From Nakamurella multipartita DSM 44233 (GTDB lineage: Bacteria; Actinomycetota; Actinomycetes; Mycobacteriales; Nakamurellaceae): 64,000 bases of DNA. Under the pieces are notes generated by a model. That model saw nothing but the letters and a program-made list of their open reading frames with translations. It was not told where the DNA came from and did no database searches. The stretch lies in contig NC_013235.1 in NCBI RefSeq assembly GCF_000024365.1, forward strand, positions 4,402,001 to 4,466,000. The letters run 5' to 3'. This document shows, one piece after another, positions 8,869 through 18,305 of the stretch. Position 1 is the first letter of the stretch, and each line of letters starts with the position of its first letter. The translations under genes were made by a program, and so were the position numbers.

Positions 8869-8896
8869 CGTGACCGGTGATTCGCCGACGGTCACG
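8869..8896 (-). terminator. Hairpin at the recX stop codon
   Basis: CGTGACCG and CGGTCACG form an 8-bp perfect stem with a 12-base loop that includes the recX stop codon. It is a plausible weak terminator or 3' stabiliser; no T tract is seen. Confidence 0.4.
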
Positions 8897-9665
8897 ACCA
8901 GCCGTCGTCGGTCTCGGCGTCGTATGCGGCGAGCACCTCATGGACGACCTGCCGGGACAGATCCCCGGGGTAGCCGCGACGAGCCAGCAGCCCGAGCAGC
9001 CGGCGGCGCGCGGTGTCGACCCCGTGAGCCATGGCGGCATCGACCCGTCGTTCGAGCAGGGCGCGCGCCCGTTGGTACTCGGCGTCCCAATCGACCACGG
9101 CCACGGCGGAGGCGGCGGTTTGCGCGTCGATGCCCTTGCGGGTCAGCTCCTGACGCAGGGCCCCCGCCCCGAGCCCGCCCTGCCGGTGCCGGCTGGCCAC
9201 GAACAACTGGGCGTAGGCCTCGTCGTCGATCAGCCCGACCTCGGTCAGCCGGTCCAGGACCCGCTCGGCGACCTCGTCCGGGATGCCCTTGCGGCGCAGG
9301 GCGGCGGCCAGCCCGGCGCGGGGGCGGGCCGCCCCGGTGAGCAACCGCAGACAGATCGCCCGGGCCACCGCCTCCGGATCACCCGGGTCGTCCTCCGGAT
9401 GACCCGGCGCCGGCTGCGCCGCTGCGCCCTCGGCCGAGCCCCGACCCGACCGGCGGTCGGAGCGGGCATCGGAGGACCCGGACGGCAACCGCCGGCCGGG
9501 GCCGACCGAACCGGCCCAGCCGGGGCCGTCGGCGGCGTCCGCCTCTGCGCCCGAACCCGCCGCCGGTGCGGCGGCGATCTCGCGCATCTGCTCGGCCAGT
9601 CGAGCCAGGATCTCGGCCTGTCCCGGCCCGGCGGCCGGGGAACCGGCGGCTTCGTTCACGTCCAC
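8892..9665 (-). CDS. recX: Regulatory protein RecX
   Basis: Modulator that binds RecA filaments and limits recombinase activity. The first ~100 of 257 residues are a low-complexity Ala/Pro/Gly/Asp extension; the RecX three-helix repeats begin near AICLRLLTGAARPRAGLAAA and continue through GLIDDEAYAQLFVASRHRQG and ARRRLLGLLARRGYPGDL. GTG at 9665 gives VDVNEAAGS. The recA stop lies 23 bases upstream, so recA and recX are cotranscribed as in most actinobacteria. The N-terminal extension is long for the family and may be an over-extended start, but no better ribosome site was found inside it. Confidence 0.88.
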   Translation of the reverse strand: MDVNEAAGSPAAGPGQAEILARLAEQMREIAAAPAAGSGAEADAADGPGWAGSVGPGRRLPSGSSDARSDRRSGRGSAEGAAAQPAPGHPEDDPGDPEAVARAICLRLLTGAARPRAGLAAALRRKGIPDEVAERVLDRLTEVGLIDDEAYAQLFVASRHRQGGLGAGALRQELTRKGIDAQTAASAVAVVDWDAEYQRARALLERRVDAAMAHGVDTARRRLLGLLARRGYPGDLSRQVVHEVLAAYDAETDDGWS

Positions 9666-9688
9666 GGGATCACCAAGCCCAGCGGCGA

Positions 9689-10726
<1,038 letters not shown>

Positions 10727-10863
10727 GATCCACCCCGTGCCTTTCATCGCTGTTGGGTGCTGCTGCTGTGGTGCCTGTCGAGATCGACGCTAGAGGCCGG
10801 CACCGACAGTCCTCCCGATCCGCGCCAGATTGTGGATGGATTCGGGCATGGGGATAACTCTAG

Positions 10864-10879
10864 ACGTACACCTGTTCGA
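10864..10879. promoter_or_regulatory. LexA (SOS) box upstream of recA
   Basis: ACGTACACCTGTTCGA matches TCGAACRNRTGTTCGA with mismatches at positions 1, 4 and 9 only; the right arm TGTTCGA is perfect. A -10-like TAGAGT on the recA strand (10862-10857) adjoins it, so bound LexA would cover the promoter. Location and match are those expected of a recA operator. Confidence 0.7.
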
Positions 10880-10927
10880 TCAGGAAGCGTCGCGTCCGCG
10901 TGTCGCCGTTCGAGCCCCGGTCCCGGT

Positions 10928-11137
10928 TCAGTCCGGCAGACCGTGGCGCAGGGTGTCGGGCACGTCGAAGTCGTCGCACACGGCGAACCAGATGCGCTTA
11001 GGGTCCTCGCCGGCGTCCAGCGCCTGATCGACCGTCCGGCCGCCGAGTACCGCAAAGACGTGGTCGGAGGCGACGGAGGCCGCCCGGGGCGGTCCGAAAT
11101 GAGCCACCATCAGGCCACGGAACTCGGTCAGACGCAC
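10928..11137 (-). CDS. DUF3046 family protein
   Basis: A 69-aa soluble protein, MRLTEFRGLMVAHFGPP at the start and GGRTVDQALDAGEDPKRIWF in the middle, which is the DUF3046 signature. The family is found almost only in actinobacteria and is commonly encoded next to recA, as here. No catalytic or metal-binding residues are evident and the function is not known. The start ATG at 11137 is the only reasonable one. It reads in the same direction as recA, 200 bases upstream of it, but the LexA-box promoter lies in that gap, so it need not be cotranscribed. Confidence 0.85.
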   Translation of the reverse strand: MRLTEFRGLMVAHFGPPRAASVASDHVFAVLGGRTVDQALDAGEDPKRIWFAVCDDFDVPDTLRHGLPD

Positions 11138-11268
11138 GCGACCACCCTACTGATCGGGCGCTCCGACCGGGCCAACGCTCCCCCGCCGGCCACCGGCGCC
11201 GGGCACTGCCGCGGGGTCGACCCACGGCCGGGGTGCCACTGTCGTACCCGTTGGGCAGACTGCCGGCC

Positions 11269-11373
11269 ATGGACCCCACCGGCATGTCGAGCCCGCTCGG
11301 CCAACTCGTGATCGCGGCCGGCCTGCTCGCGGCGATCGTGGTCGGCGTGCTGGCGCTGCGCCGGCGGAAATAG
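11269..11373 (+). CDS. Possible 34-aa single-helix membrane peptide
   Basis: An open frame reads MDPTGMSSPLGQLVIAAGLL and continues through a hydrophobic stretch to the basic end ALRRRK. It has one membrane helix with positive residues inside, the layout of many small stress or transporter-associated peptides. No Shine-Dalgarno is visible before the ATG, and I recognise no family. It lies in the otherwise empty 388-base gap between DUF3046 and the efflux pump, where I see nothing else definite. Low confidence that it is translated. Confidence 0.35.
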   Translation: MDPTGMSSPLGQLVIAAGLLAAIVVGVLALRRRK

Positions 11374-11525
11374 CGCGCCGATGGACGGGATCGCCTGGAC
11401 CCAGGTAACGATACGAGACGGTTGCGTTTCGCAATCGTCGGGCGCAGAATCGACGGCGACCGGATCAGCGATGCTCCTGCCGCGCCCGACCCGTTCTGAT
11501 CAAGACCCACCTGGAAGGCCACGCC

Positions 11526-13406
11526 ATGTCCGACGCCCCTGCCACCGTGCCATCGAGTGGGCCATCGAGTGGGCCATCCGGCGCGACCGGTGCGCCACCG
11601 GCCGCCGCCGCGGGCCAGGCCGGTTTCTACCCCAAGCGCTGGAAGGCGCTGTCGGTCCTGGTCGTCGGCCTGCTGGTGGTCATTCTGGACAACACGATCC
11701 TCAACGTCGCCCTCAAGACCATCCAGATCGATCTCGACGCCACCCAGAACGAGCTGGTCTGGGCGATCAACGCCTACTCCTTGGCCTTCGCCGCGTTGCT
11801 GTTCACCTGGGGCGTGCTCGGCGACCGGTTCGGCCGCAAGCGGATCCTGTTGATCGGGCTCGTGCTGTTCGGCTTCGCCTCGGCCCTGTGCGCCTTCGCC
11901 TCGACGCCGGGCCAGCTCATCGCCTTCCGGGCGCTGATGGGCGTGGGCGGGGCGTCGGTGATGCCGATCTCGCTGTCGATCATTACCGTCATCTTCCCGC
12001 CGCAGGAGCGGGGCCGGGCCATCGGCGTGTGGTCGGCCGCGGTCGGCGCCGCGGTGGCGATCGGTCCGGTCCTGGGTGGGCTGCTGCTCGAGCACCCGAA
12101 CTGGTTCAACTGGCTGACCGGCAACGACTGGGGGTCGGTGTTCTTCATCAACGTCCCGGTGGTGATCGTCGGGATCATCGGCATCGTCATCCTGGTGCCG
12201 GAGACCAAGAACGAGCATCCCGGGCGGCTGGACCCGGTTGGCCTGGTGCTGTCGGTGGCCGGCCTATTCACCGTTGTGTACGGCATCCAGAACGCCTCCG
12301 AGGTCGGCTGGGCGTCGCCGTCGACCTGGGGATTCGCCCTGCTCGGCCTGGCCATCCTGGCCGTCTTCGTCCTCTACGAGCACCGCAGTACGCATCCGTC
12401 GATCGATCTGTCCCTGTTCCGCATCCGGTCGTTCTCGGTGCCGCTGACCGGCGTCACGCTGGCCTTCGCGGCCATGCAGGGCACCCTGCTGTTCCTGACC
12501 TTCTACTACCAGATCGTCCGCGGCTGGAGCCCGCTGCAGGCGGGCCTGCTGGTGCTGCCGTTCGCCGTGGGCCAGTTGCTGGGTGCTCCGCGCAGCGCCG
12601 GCATGGTCAAGCGTTTCGGCGCCCGTGTGGTGATCCCGGTCGGTCTGGCCTTCGCCGCCGCCGGCATGGTGTTCTTCTCGGTCGTCACCCCCGACACCCC
12701 GGTGTGGATGCTGGTGGTGCTCGGCGTGGTCTTCGGGTTCGGCCTGGGCAACACAATCGCCCCCTCCACCACCCGGATGACCCTGGCCACCCCGCCGGCG
12801 CGGTCCGGCTCCGGCTCGGCGGTGCAGAACACCGTCCGGCAGGTCGGCGCCGTGTTCGGGGTGGCGATCCTGTCCTCGATCGTGACCACCGTCTACAGCA
12901 ACAACATCACGCCGCTGCTGGAGGGCCGGGGCCTGCCCAGCGCGGCTTTCGATGCCGCCACCGAGTCGATCGGCGGAACCAACGAGGTCGCCGATCGGTT
13001 GGCCGCCAGCGGCGCGGTGCCGCCGCAGGCGATCGCCCAACTGCGCCAGGCCTCCATCGACTCGTTCATGCCCGCGCTGCACACCGCGACCTTGTTCTCG
13101 GTCGGCCTCCTGCTGATCGCGCTGATCATCGTGGTGGTCTGGCTGCCGACGAAGGCGCAGGCGGCGGCCTGGGGCGCCCCGTCCGCGCGCCCGTCCGCGC
13201 CGCCGGCCGCGCCCCCGGCCGCAGACGCGGTTCCGGACCAGGCGCCGGTCGCCGCGACCGCCCCGGTGCCCGTGGCGGTGAGCGCTGCCACGACCGGCGG
13301 CGGGCGTCATGCCGCGCCCGACGAGGCTCCGGCGGGCCCACCGGCCGGCGCGCATGCCGTCGGCCGGCACGCGCGGACCGAGGACGGCGGGACGGAGGGA
13401 CGGTGA
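11526..13406 (+). CDS. DHA2-family (EmrB/QacA-type) drug:H+ antiporter
   Basis: Major-facilitator exporter of 626 aa with about 14 membrane helices. The family motifs are present: motif C region LGGLLL after AVGAAVAIGPV, and motif A GVLGDRFGRKRILL. A GGAAGG ribosome site precedes ATG 11526. The last ~75 residues after the final helix are an Ala/Pro-rich cytoplasmic tail ending in His/Arg-rich sequence, which is unusual but not unique in actinobacteria. The stop overlaps the start of a TetR gene, so pump and regulator form a two-gene operon. Substrate cannot be told from sequence. Confidence 0.88.
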   Translation: MSDAPATVPSSGPSSGPSGATGAPPAAAAGQAGFYPKRWKALSVLVVGLLVVILDNTILNVALKTIQIDLDATQNELVWAINAYSLAFAALLFTWGVLGDRFGRKRILLIGLVLFGFASALCAFASTPGQLIAFRALMGVGGASVMPISLSIITVIFPPQERGRAIGVWSAAVGAAVAIGPVLGGLLLEHPNWFNWLTGNDWGSVFFINVPVVIVGIIGIVILVPETKNEHPGRLDPVGLVLSVAGLFTVVYGIQNASEVGWASPSTWGFALLGLAILAVFVLYEHRSTHPSIDLSLFRIRSFSVPLTGVTLAFAAMQGTLLFLTFYYQIVRGWSPLQAGLLVLPFAVGQLLGAPRSAGMVKRFGARVVIPVGLAFAAAGMVFFSVVTPDTPVWMLVVLGVVFGFGLGNTIAPSTTRMTLATPPARSGSGSAVQNTVRQVGAVFGVAILSSIVTTVYSNNITPLLEGRGLPSAAFDAATESIGGTNEVADRLAASGAVPPQAIAQLRQASIDSFMPALHTATLFSVGLLLIALIIVVVWLPTKAQAAAWGAPSARPSAPPAAPPAADAVPDQAPVAATAPVPVAVSAATTGGGRHAAPDEAPAGPPAGAHAVGRHARTEDGGTEGR

Positions 13407-14140
13407 CGGTGTCGGCGATCGCGCAGGTGTCGCCGACCCCCGATCCGCAGGTGCCGGCCCGGCCCGACGCGGCGGCGGACGGGCAGCACCCGGCCGATCA
13501 GCCCGAGGCGGCGCCGGCCTGCCGCCGGCCGGGGCGGCCGCGGGAGCGTCGGGTGGATCGCGCGATCATCGCCGCCACCCTGGAGATCTTCGCCGACGAG
13601 GGCTACCACGCGCTGTCGATGGAATCCGTGGCCGCCCGCGCCGGCGTGGGCAAGGCGACGATCTACCGCCGGTGGCCGGGCAAGAAGGAGCTGGTGATCG
13701 ACGCGTTGGCCACCCTGAACGACGATCTGCTGGCCGCCCGGCAGCAGCTGCCCGAACGGACCGTCGACCGGATCCGCGCCATCCTGCGGCATCTGGCCAC
13801 GCGTGACACCGACAGTCTCGCCGGCCGGATCCTGCCTCGCATGGTGGTCTACAGCGTCAGCCAGCCGGACCTGTACGCGGAGTACTACCACCGGGTGATC
13901 ACCCCGCGCCGGCAGTGGCTGCACGGCATCCTGCGGGAGGGGGTCCGGCGCGGGGAGCTGCGGCCGGACCTGGACGTCGAGGTCGCCGCGCTGGCCATCG
14001 TCGGGCCCACGATGTTGCCGACGCGCGGGCTGGGAACCGATTCGCAGGGCCGGGATCTGGCCGATCGGGTCTTTGCGGTGCTCTGGCCGGGCCTGGCCGG
14101 GCCGGATACGCCGGCCCAGGCCGACCGGGTCAGCGAGTGA
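13403..14140 (+). CDS. TetR/AcrR-family regulator of the adjacent efflux pump
   Basis: DNA-binding repressor of 245 aa. The N-terminal HTH is seen in AIIAATLEIFADEGYHALSM followed by VAARAGVGKATIYRRWPGKK; the C-terminal ligand domain resembles TetR_C_11/16 types. It is preceded by a ~50-residue disordered Pro/Ala leader. GTG 13403 overlaps the pump stop (GTGA); GTG 13409 is an alternative with better spacing from GGAGGG at 13394-13399. Cotranscription with the pump suggests it controls it. Its 3' end overlaps pspM by 11 bases on the other strand. Confidence 0.85.
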   Translation: MTVSAIAQVSPTPDPQVPARPDAAADGQHPADQPEAAPACRRPGRPRERRVDRAIIAATLEIFADEGYHALSMESVAARAGVGKATIYRRWPGKKELVIDALATLNDDLLAARQQLPERTVDRIRAILRHLATRDTDSLAGRILPRMVVYSVSQPDLYAEYYHRVITPRRQWLHGILREGVRRGELRPDLDVEVAALAIVGPTMLPTRGLGTDSQGRDLADRVFAVLWPGLAGPDTPAQADRVSE

Positions 14141-15056
14141 GTTCGCGCATCCCGGCGGCCAACGCCTGCAGCTGATCGATCGATTCGGTCAGCTCGGGGG
14201 CACCGGCGGGCCCGTCGTGGCCCGGCCCGGTGGCCGGAGCGGATCCGGAGGCGCCGGCCGCATCGGTGCCCGCCGGCAAGGGTGTCCACGCCACCGACGG
14301 CGGCACCGCGGCGGCACCGCCGTGCGCGAGTCCACGGGTCGCGCGGGCCGCCTCGTTGGCGGCCGTGACCAACTTCCCGTAGCCGGCGACGCCGTCCTCG
14401 ATCTCCCGACGCATCGCCGTGATCGTCCGGTCCAGGTCGCCGCCGACGTCGGCCGCGGACCGGCGCCGGGCCCGGATCAGGTCGCTGGCCTGCGCCGCCC
14501 GGGTGCGCAGCCGCAACTCGGTGGCATCGGCCGCGCGAATGACCTCGTCCCGCAGGCCCCGGACCGTGCTGGTCCCCAGGCCGTCGTCGGCGTCCAGTCC
14601 GACCAGGTCGACCAGGCGCCGCAGCCCGTCCGAATACCCGTCCAACCGGGCCATCGCCGGCCGCAGCTCGCCGACCACGGCGCTGCGCCGCGGCGAGGGC
14701 GGCGGCAACGCGTTCACCACCCGGGTCCGCATCCGCAGGTCCGCGGCCGCCCGGACGGCCCGAACCACGCAGGCGATCAACAGCGCGCTCAGCACGATCA
14801 GACCGATGATCATCCCGGCGGACACGCCCCCGGTGATTGCCACCACACCGGCCCCGCCGGCCACGGTGGCCACCGACGCCGCGGACCACGTCTTGACCCG
14901 TCGCCGCGCCGCCCGCTGCCGGCGCCGGGCGACCAGCGCCGGCTCCCGGCGCGACCGCAGCGCCTCCGTCGCGGTGGCGGACACGGCAGCGGCCAGATCC
15001 AGGCCCTGCTCGACCGCGGCGCCGGAGGTCAACTGCGCGACGACGGCCCGGCGCAT
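14130..15056 (-). CDS. pspM: PspM-like membrane partner of PspA
   Basis: 308-aa protein with two adjacent membrane helices (residues about 58-98, VATVAGGAGVVAITGG and GMIIGLIVLSALLIACVV) between a basic N-terminus and a helical Arg/Asp-rich C-terminal domain. Position directly after pspA and topology match actinobacterial PspM (Rv2743c), which recruits PspA to the membrane under envelope stress. Start and pspA stop overlap as TGATG, so translation is coupled. I rely on context and topology rather than a recognised motif, since this family is poorly conserved. Confidence 0.75.
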   Translation of the reverse strand: MRRAVVAQLTSGAAVEQGLDLAAAVSATATEALRSRREPALVARRRQRAARRRVKTWSAASVATVAGGAGVVAITGGVSAGMIIGLIVLSALLIACVVRAVRAAADLRMRTRVVNALPPPSPRRSAVVGELRPAMARLDGYSDGLRRLVDLVGLDADDGLGTSTVRGLRDEVIRAADATELRLRTRAAQASDLIRARRRSAADVGGDLDRTITAMRREIEDGVAGYGKLVTAANEAARATRGLAHGGAAAVPPSVAWTPLPAGTDAAGASGSAPATGPGHDGPAGAPELTESIDQLQALAAGMRELTR

Positions 15057-15880
15057 CAGGTCTGCTGGTTGGGCAACGGCTGCGCGGCCGGCGCCACCGC
15101 CGGGTTCGCGGGCGCCGCCGTGGCCGCGTCGATGGATCGGGGCTGCTGGCTGGCCAGCTCAGGGTGCAGCTGGGCCCGCAGTTGATCGAGCCGGGCCGAG
15201 CCGGCCATGTCCAGCGTCGACTTCTGCACCTCGAGCATCCGGCCCTCGACCGAGTCCGAATGCAGCTCGGCCGCGCCGAGCGCGTTCGCGTAGCGCCGCT
15301 CGATCTTCTCCCGGACCTCGTCCAGCGACGGGGTGTTGCCAGGAGCCTGCAACTGCGACATGGACTGCAGCGAGGCCGACACCTGCTCCTGCATCTTGGC
15401 CTGCTCCAGCTGGGAGAGCAGCTTGGTGCGCTCGGCCAGCTTGGACTGCAGCTGCATGGCGTTGTTCTCCACCGCCTTCTTGGCCTGCTGCGCCGCCTGG
15501 AGAGCCTGATCGTGCATCTTCTTCAGGTCTTCCATCTGCTGCTCGGCGGCGACCAACTGCGTGGCGAAGGCCTGCGCGGTCTGCTCGTACTTGTCCGCCT
15601 CGGCCGCATTGCCCTTGGCCCGCTGCTCGTCGGCCAGCACCAGTGCCTGCCGGGCCGAGGACGAGAGTCGCTCGACGTCACCCATCTGCCGGGTCAGCTT
15701 CATCTCCAGCTGCCGCTGGTTGCCGATGACCGCGGCGGCCTGCTGGGACAGCGCGGCGTGCTGGCGCTGGGCATCCTCGATGGCCTGCTGGATCTGAACC
15801 TTCGGATCGGCGTATTCGTCGACCTTGGACGAGAACAGCGCCATCAAGTACTTCCACGCCTTGGTGAACGGATTCGCCAT
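15056..15880 (-). CDS. pspA: Phage-shock protein A (PspA/IM30/ESCRT-III-like)
   Basis: Peripheral membrane protein that polymerises on stressed membranes. 274 aa, almost entirely coiled-coil helix after an amphipathic N-terminus ([18 protein letters not shown]); the conserved [17 protein letters not shown] and NALGAAELH are present. The last ~40 residues are Ala/Pro/Gln-rich and disordered. It heads a two-gene operon with pspM. A possible extracytoplasmic-function sigma promoter lies about 60-85 bases upstream. The C-terminal tail is longer than in E. coli PspA, as is usual in actinobacteria. Confidence 0.93.
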   Translation of the reverse strand: MANPFTKAWKYLMALFSSKVDEYADPKVQIQQAIEDAQRQHAALSQQAAAVIGNQRQLEMKLTRQMGDVERLSSSARQALVLADEQRAKGNAAEADKYEQTAQAFATQLVAAEQQMEDLKKMHDQALQAAQQAKKAVENNAMQLQSKLAERTKLLSQLEQAKMQEQVSASLQSMSQLQAPGNTPSLDEVREKIERRYANALGAAELHSDSVEGRMLEVQKSTLDMAGSARLDQLRAQLHPELASQQPRSIDAATAAPANPAVAPAAQPLPNQQT

Positions 15881-15936
15881 GATGTAGTCCTCTCGCCAGT
15901 TGCACGCTCCCGCGCCCCCGCCCGTGCGCGGTCATC

Positions 15937-15966
15937 TCATCGTTCCAGGTCGGCGCGCGAGGTTCC
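15937..15966 (-). promoter_or_regulatory. Possible ECF-sigma (SigE-like) promoter of pspA
   Basis: On the minus strand GGAACC (15966-15961) and CGATGA (15942-15937) are separated by 18 bases. This resembles envelope-stress ECF promoters (GGAAC then CGT), though spacing is one or two bases long. The rest of the 329-base pspA/16210 gap is GC-rich and shows nothing else definite. Confidence 0.3.
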
Positions 15967-16209
15967 ACCCGGTCCGATCAACCCAGGGGTCTATTTCCGG
16001 CGCACCCCGGATCCGGGTCGGCTCGGGATCGGGCGCCGATCAGGGTTCCCCCCGACCCGGCGCGGCCGGCCGGCGTGGTGCACCGGGCGAGGGGAATCAA
16101 CCCGTTCGGACCAACCAGCGTCGGGCCCTCTGGTTACAGTGACGGTCCGCATCGGGTCAGCCGGCCCGCCCGCCGGCGGCGCCCGGCCGCGCCCGGATCA
16201 GGAGGTTCC

Positions 16210-17409
16210 ATGACGTCACGCCACGGCTCGGGGTCCGGCGGGGCACGCATCGCCCCGTGGATCATCGTCGCCGTCGTCAGCGTCGTCGTGATCGCCGGCG
16301 CGGTGACCGCCTACGTCTTCATCACCCGGGACAACAAGGCCGCCGCCACCTGTACCAGCCAGGTCGTGCTCGAGGTCGTGGCCGCCCCCGGCGCGGCGCC
16401 GGCCATCGAGGCCGCGGCCGCCGCGTTCGACGCCACCAATCCGGTCGCCCGATCGGCCTGCGTCACCACCGACGTGACCGCGGCGCCCGGGTCGCAGACC
16501 GCCAGCGACCTGGCCGACGGGTGGACCGCCCAGCCGAGCCAGGGGCCGGCGCTGTGGTTCCCGGACAGCGCCGCCGATCTGGCCACCCTGGAGACCCAGG
16601 ACTCGGCGATGACAGCCGGCCGCAACCCGGCGCCGATGGCCGCGTCACCGGTCGTGCTGGCCGTGCGCAGCACGGACGCGGCCGCGGTGACCGCCGCCAA
16701 CCTGCAGTGGAAGGACCTGATCACCGCCGCCGGACCCACCGGATCGGTGACCCTGCCCGACGGCGGCAAGCTGATCCTGGCCTTGCCCGATCCCACCACC
16801 AACCGCGCCACCAGTGACGCGCTGCAGTCGGTCCTGGCCGGGACGACGTCGGCGACCATCGACCCGTCGGTGGTCGCGGCGAACGCCCCCGCCCTGGCCG
16901 GGCTGGCCGCCGGTGGGCCAGCCGTCCCGCCGGCCACCACCCTGGACGCGTTGGCCGACCTGCAGGCCGGCAACGCAGGTTTCGCCGCCGTGCCGATCGT
17001 GGCGTCCGAGTTCGCCCAACTGGCCGAGCAGAATCCCGGGTTGACCACGGTGAGCCTGGGCGGTCCGACCGGAGGTGACCAGATCTTCGGCGTGCCGATC
17101 ACCGCCAGCTGGGTCAACCCGACCATGGACGACGCGGCCAGCGCGTTCCTGGCCTACCTGCGAGGACCGGCCGGAGCGCAGGTGCTGACCGACCAGGATC
17201 TGGCCGCCGCCTCCGCCGTCTCCCTGGCCGATGCCGGGGCGTCGGTCGACGCGGCCCTGGCCAGCGCCATCGGCAGCCCCGGCGCGACCGGCGCCGCGCC
17301 CACCGCCGACGGCACCGCGCCCGCGACGGCAACCCCGGGGCCGTCCGGTGCCCCGACCTCGGGCGCATCCACCCCCACCACGACCACGACCACGACCACG
17401 GGATCCTGA
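16210..17409 (+). CDS. Membrane-anchored extracellular substrate-binding-domain protein
   Basis: 399 aa. A signal anchor (residues about 17-40, IAPWIIVAVVSVVVIAGAV) is followed by a periplasmic-binding-protein-like domain starting CTSQVVLEVVAAPGAAPAIE, and a Pro/Thr-rich tail ending in eight consecutive threonines. ATG 16210 has GGAGG immediately upstream, so longer in-frame starts are rejected. Related actinobacterial proteins usually also carry a von Willebrand A domain, which is absent here. No transporter genes adjoin it, so a role in surface sensing or cell-wall assembly is more likely than import; ligand unknown. It is divergent from pspA. Confidence 0.7.
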   Translation: MTSRHGSGSGGARIAPWIIVAVVSVVVIAGAVTAYVFITRDNKAAATCTSQVVLEVVAAPGAAPAIEAAAAAFDATNPVARSACVTTDVTAAPGSQTASDLADGWTAQPSQGPALWFPDSAADLATLETQDSAMTAGRNPAPMAASPVVLAVRSTDAAAVTAANLQWKDLITAAGPTGSVTLPDGGKLILALPDPTTNRATSDALQSVLAGTTSATIDPSVVAANAPALAGLAAGGPAVPPATTLDALADLQAGNAGFAAVPIVASEFAQLAEQNPGLTTVSLGGPTGGDQIFGVPITASWVNPTMDDAASAFLAYLRGPAGAQVLTDQDLAAASAVSLADAGASVDAALASAIGSPGATGAAPTADGTAPATATPGPSGAPTSGASTPTTTTTTTTGS

Positions 17410-17447
17410 CCGCACCGGGTCGGCGCCCGTGATCACGCCGGGGCGGA

Positions 17448-18305
17448 CTACCCCGTAGTCAGCGGGAGGGGCGCGTCACCCAGGCCGAGCAGGGTCGCGG
17501 TCAGCCGCTCCGGTCCGGCGACCCGCACCCGGCAAGTGGCGGCGGCACCCGTGCCGACCACCCCGACCGCCAGCCGGCCGGACCCGGTGGGATCACTCAT
17601 CGCCGTGAGCCGCGCCGCCAGGGCGCGGCAACCGGCGTCGGTCGGCGTCACCCCGCTCGGCGCGGTCCCCAGCAGCTGCTCGCGGTGCGGCAGCTGGCAG
17701 GACACCTGCTGCTCCGGCAGGTCACCGGAACGGCAGGAACCGAAGGGGGCGGGCGCCGCGGTGTCCGCGAGCGAGCCGAGGTAGGAGCCCCGGTACGGCT
17801 CCAGCCCCGGGGCCAGGACGACGCACACCGCCCAGCCGTCCGCGCCGGGCCCGCTGACCACGGCGAGGAAGCGCTGGACCACGGCCGGCGTCCACTCCCC
17901 GTCGGCGGCGGCCGCCTGCCACCGCAGATGCTCCCGGTAGGTGACGCCCACGTCCGTGCACCACCGCGCCGCCCCGGCCGTCCGGGTCGCCTGATCGGGG
18001 CCGGGCGGATCGCGGCGCAGCGCCGCCACTTCGCCCAGATGGGTTCCGCCGCAGCCGGCGAACATCGCGGACGAGCCGTCGACGACCGCCGCGCTCGGTC
18101 CGACGACCATCGGCACCAGGGTCGGCGTCGGGCCGGTCAGCGCGGCCAGGCAATCGCCGACGGCCGGCACCACGACGGTGCGGGCGAGCACCGCCGTCCC
18201 GGCCACCCGCTGCCCCTCCCGGCGGCTGGCGATCGGCACACCGAGCACCACGGCCAGCACCAACACCGCGCCCAGCAGCCGGCGGGCGGCGGGCCGGCCG
18301 GTCAC
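17448..18305 (-). CDS. Septum-formation-family protein (downstream copy)
   Basis: 285-aa exported protein with an N-terminal membrane segment (LLGAVLVLAVVLGVPIAS) and a Cys-containing extracellular domain with two halves, each opening with a GDCLAAL- or SCQLPH-type motif typical of the actinobacterial septum-formation/DUF4190-associated domain. GTG 18305 overlaps the stop of the paralogue upstream (GTGA), so the two are translationally coupled. The family name derives from association with division proteins; a direct role is not proven. Same length class and layout as its neighbour, suggesting tandem duplication followed by divergence. Confidence 0.65.
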   Translation of the reverse strand: MTGRPAARRLLGAVLVLAVVLGVPIASRREGQRVAGTAVLARTVVVPAVGDCLAALTGPTPTLVPMVVGPSAAVVDGSSAMFAGCGGTHLGEVAALRRDPPGPDQATRTAGAARWCTDVGVTYREHLRWQAAAADGEWTPAVVQRFLAVVSGPGADGWAVCVVLAPGLEPYRGSYLGSLADTAAPAPFGSCRSGDLPEQQVSCQLPHREQLLGTAPSGVTPTDAGCRALAARLTAMSDPTGSGRLAVGVVGTGAAATCRVRVAGPERLTATLLGLGDAPLPLTTG

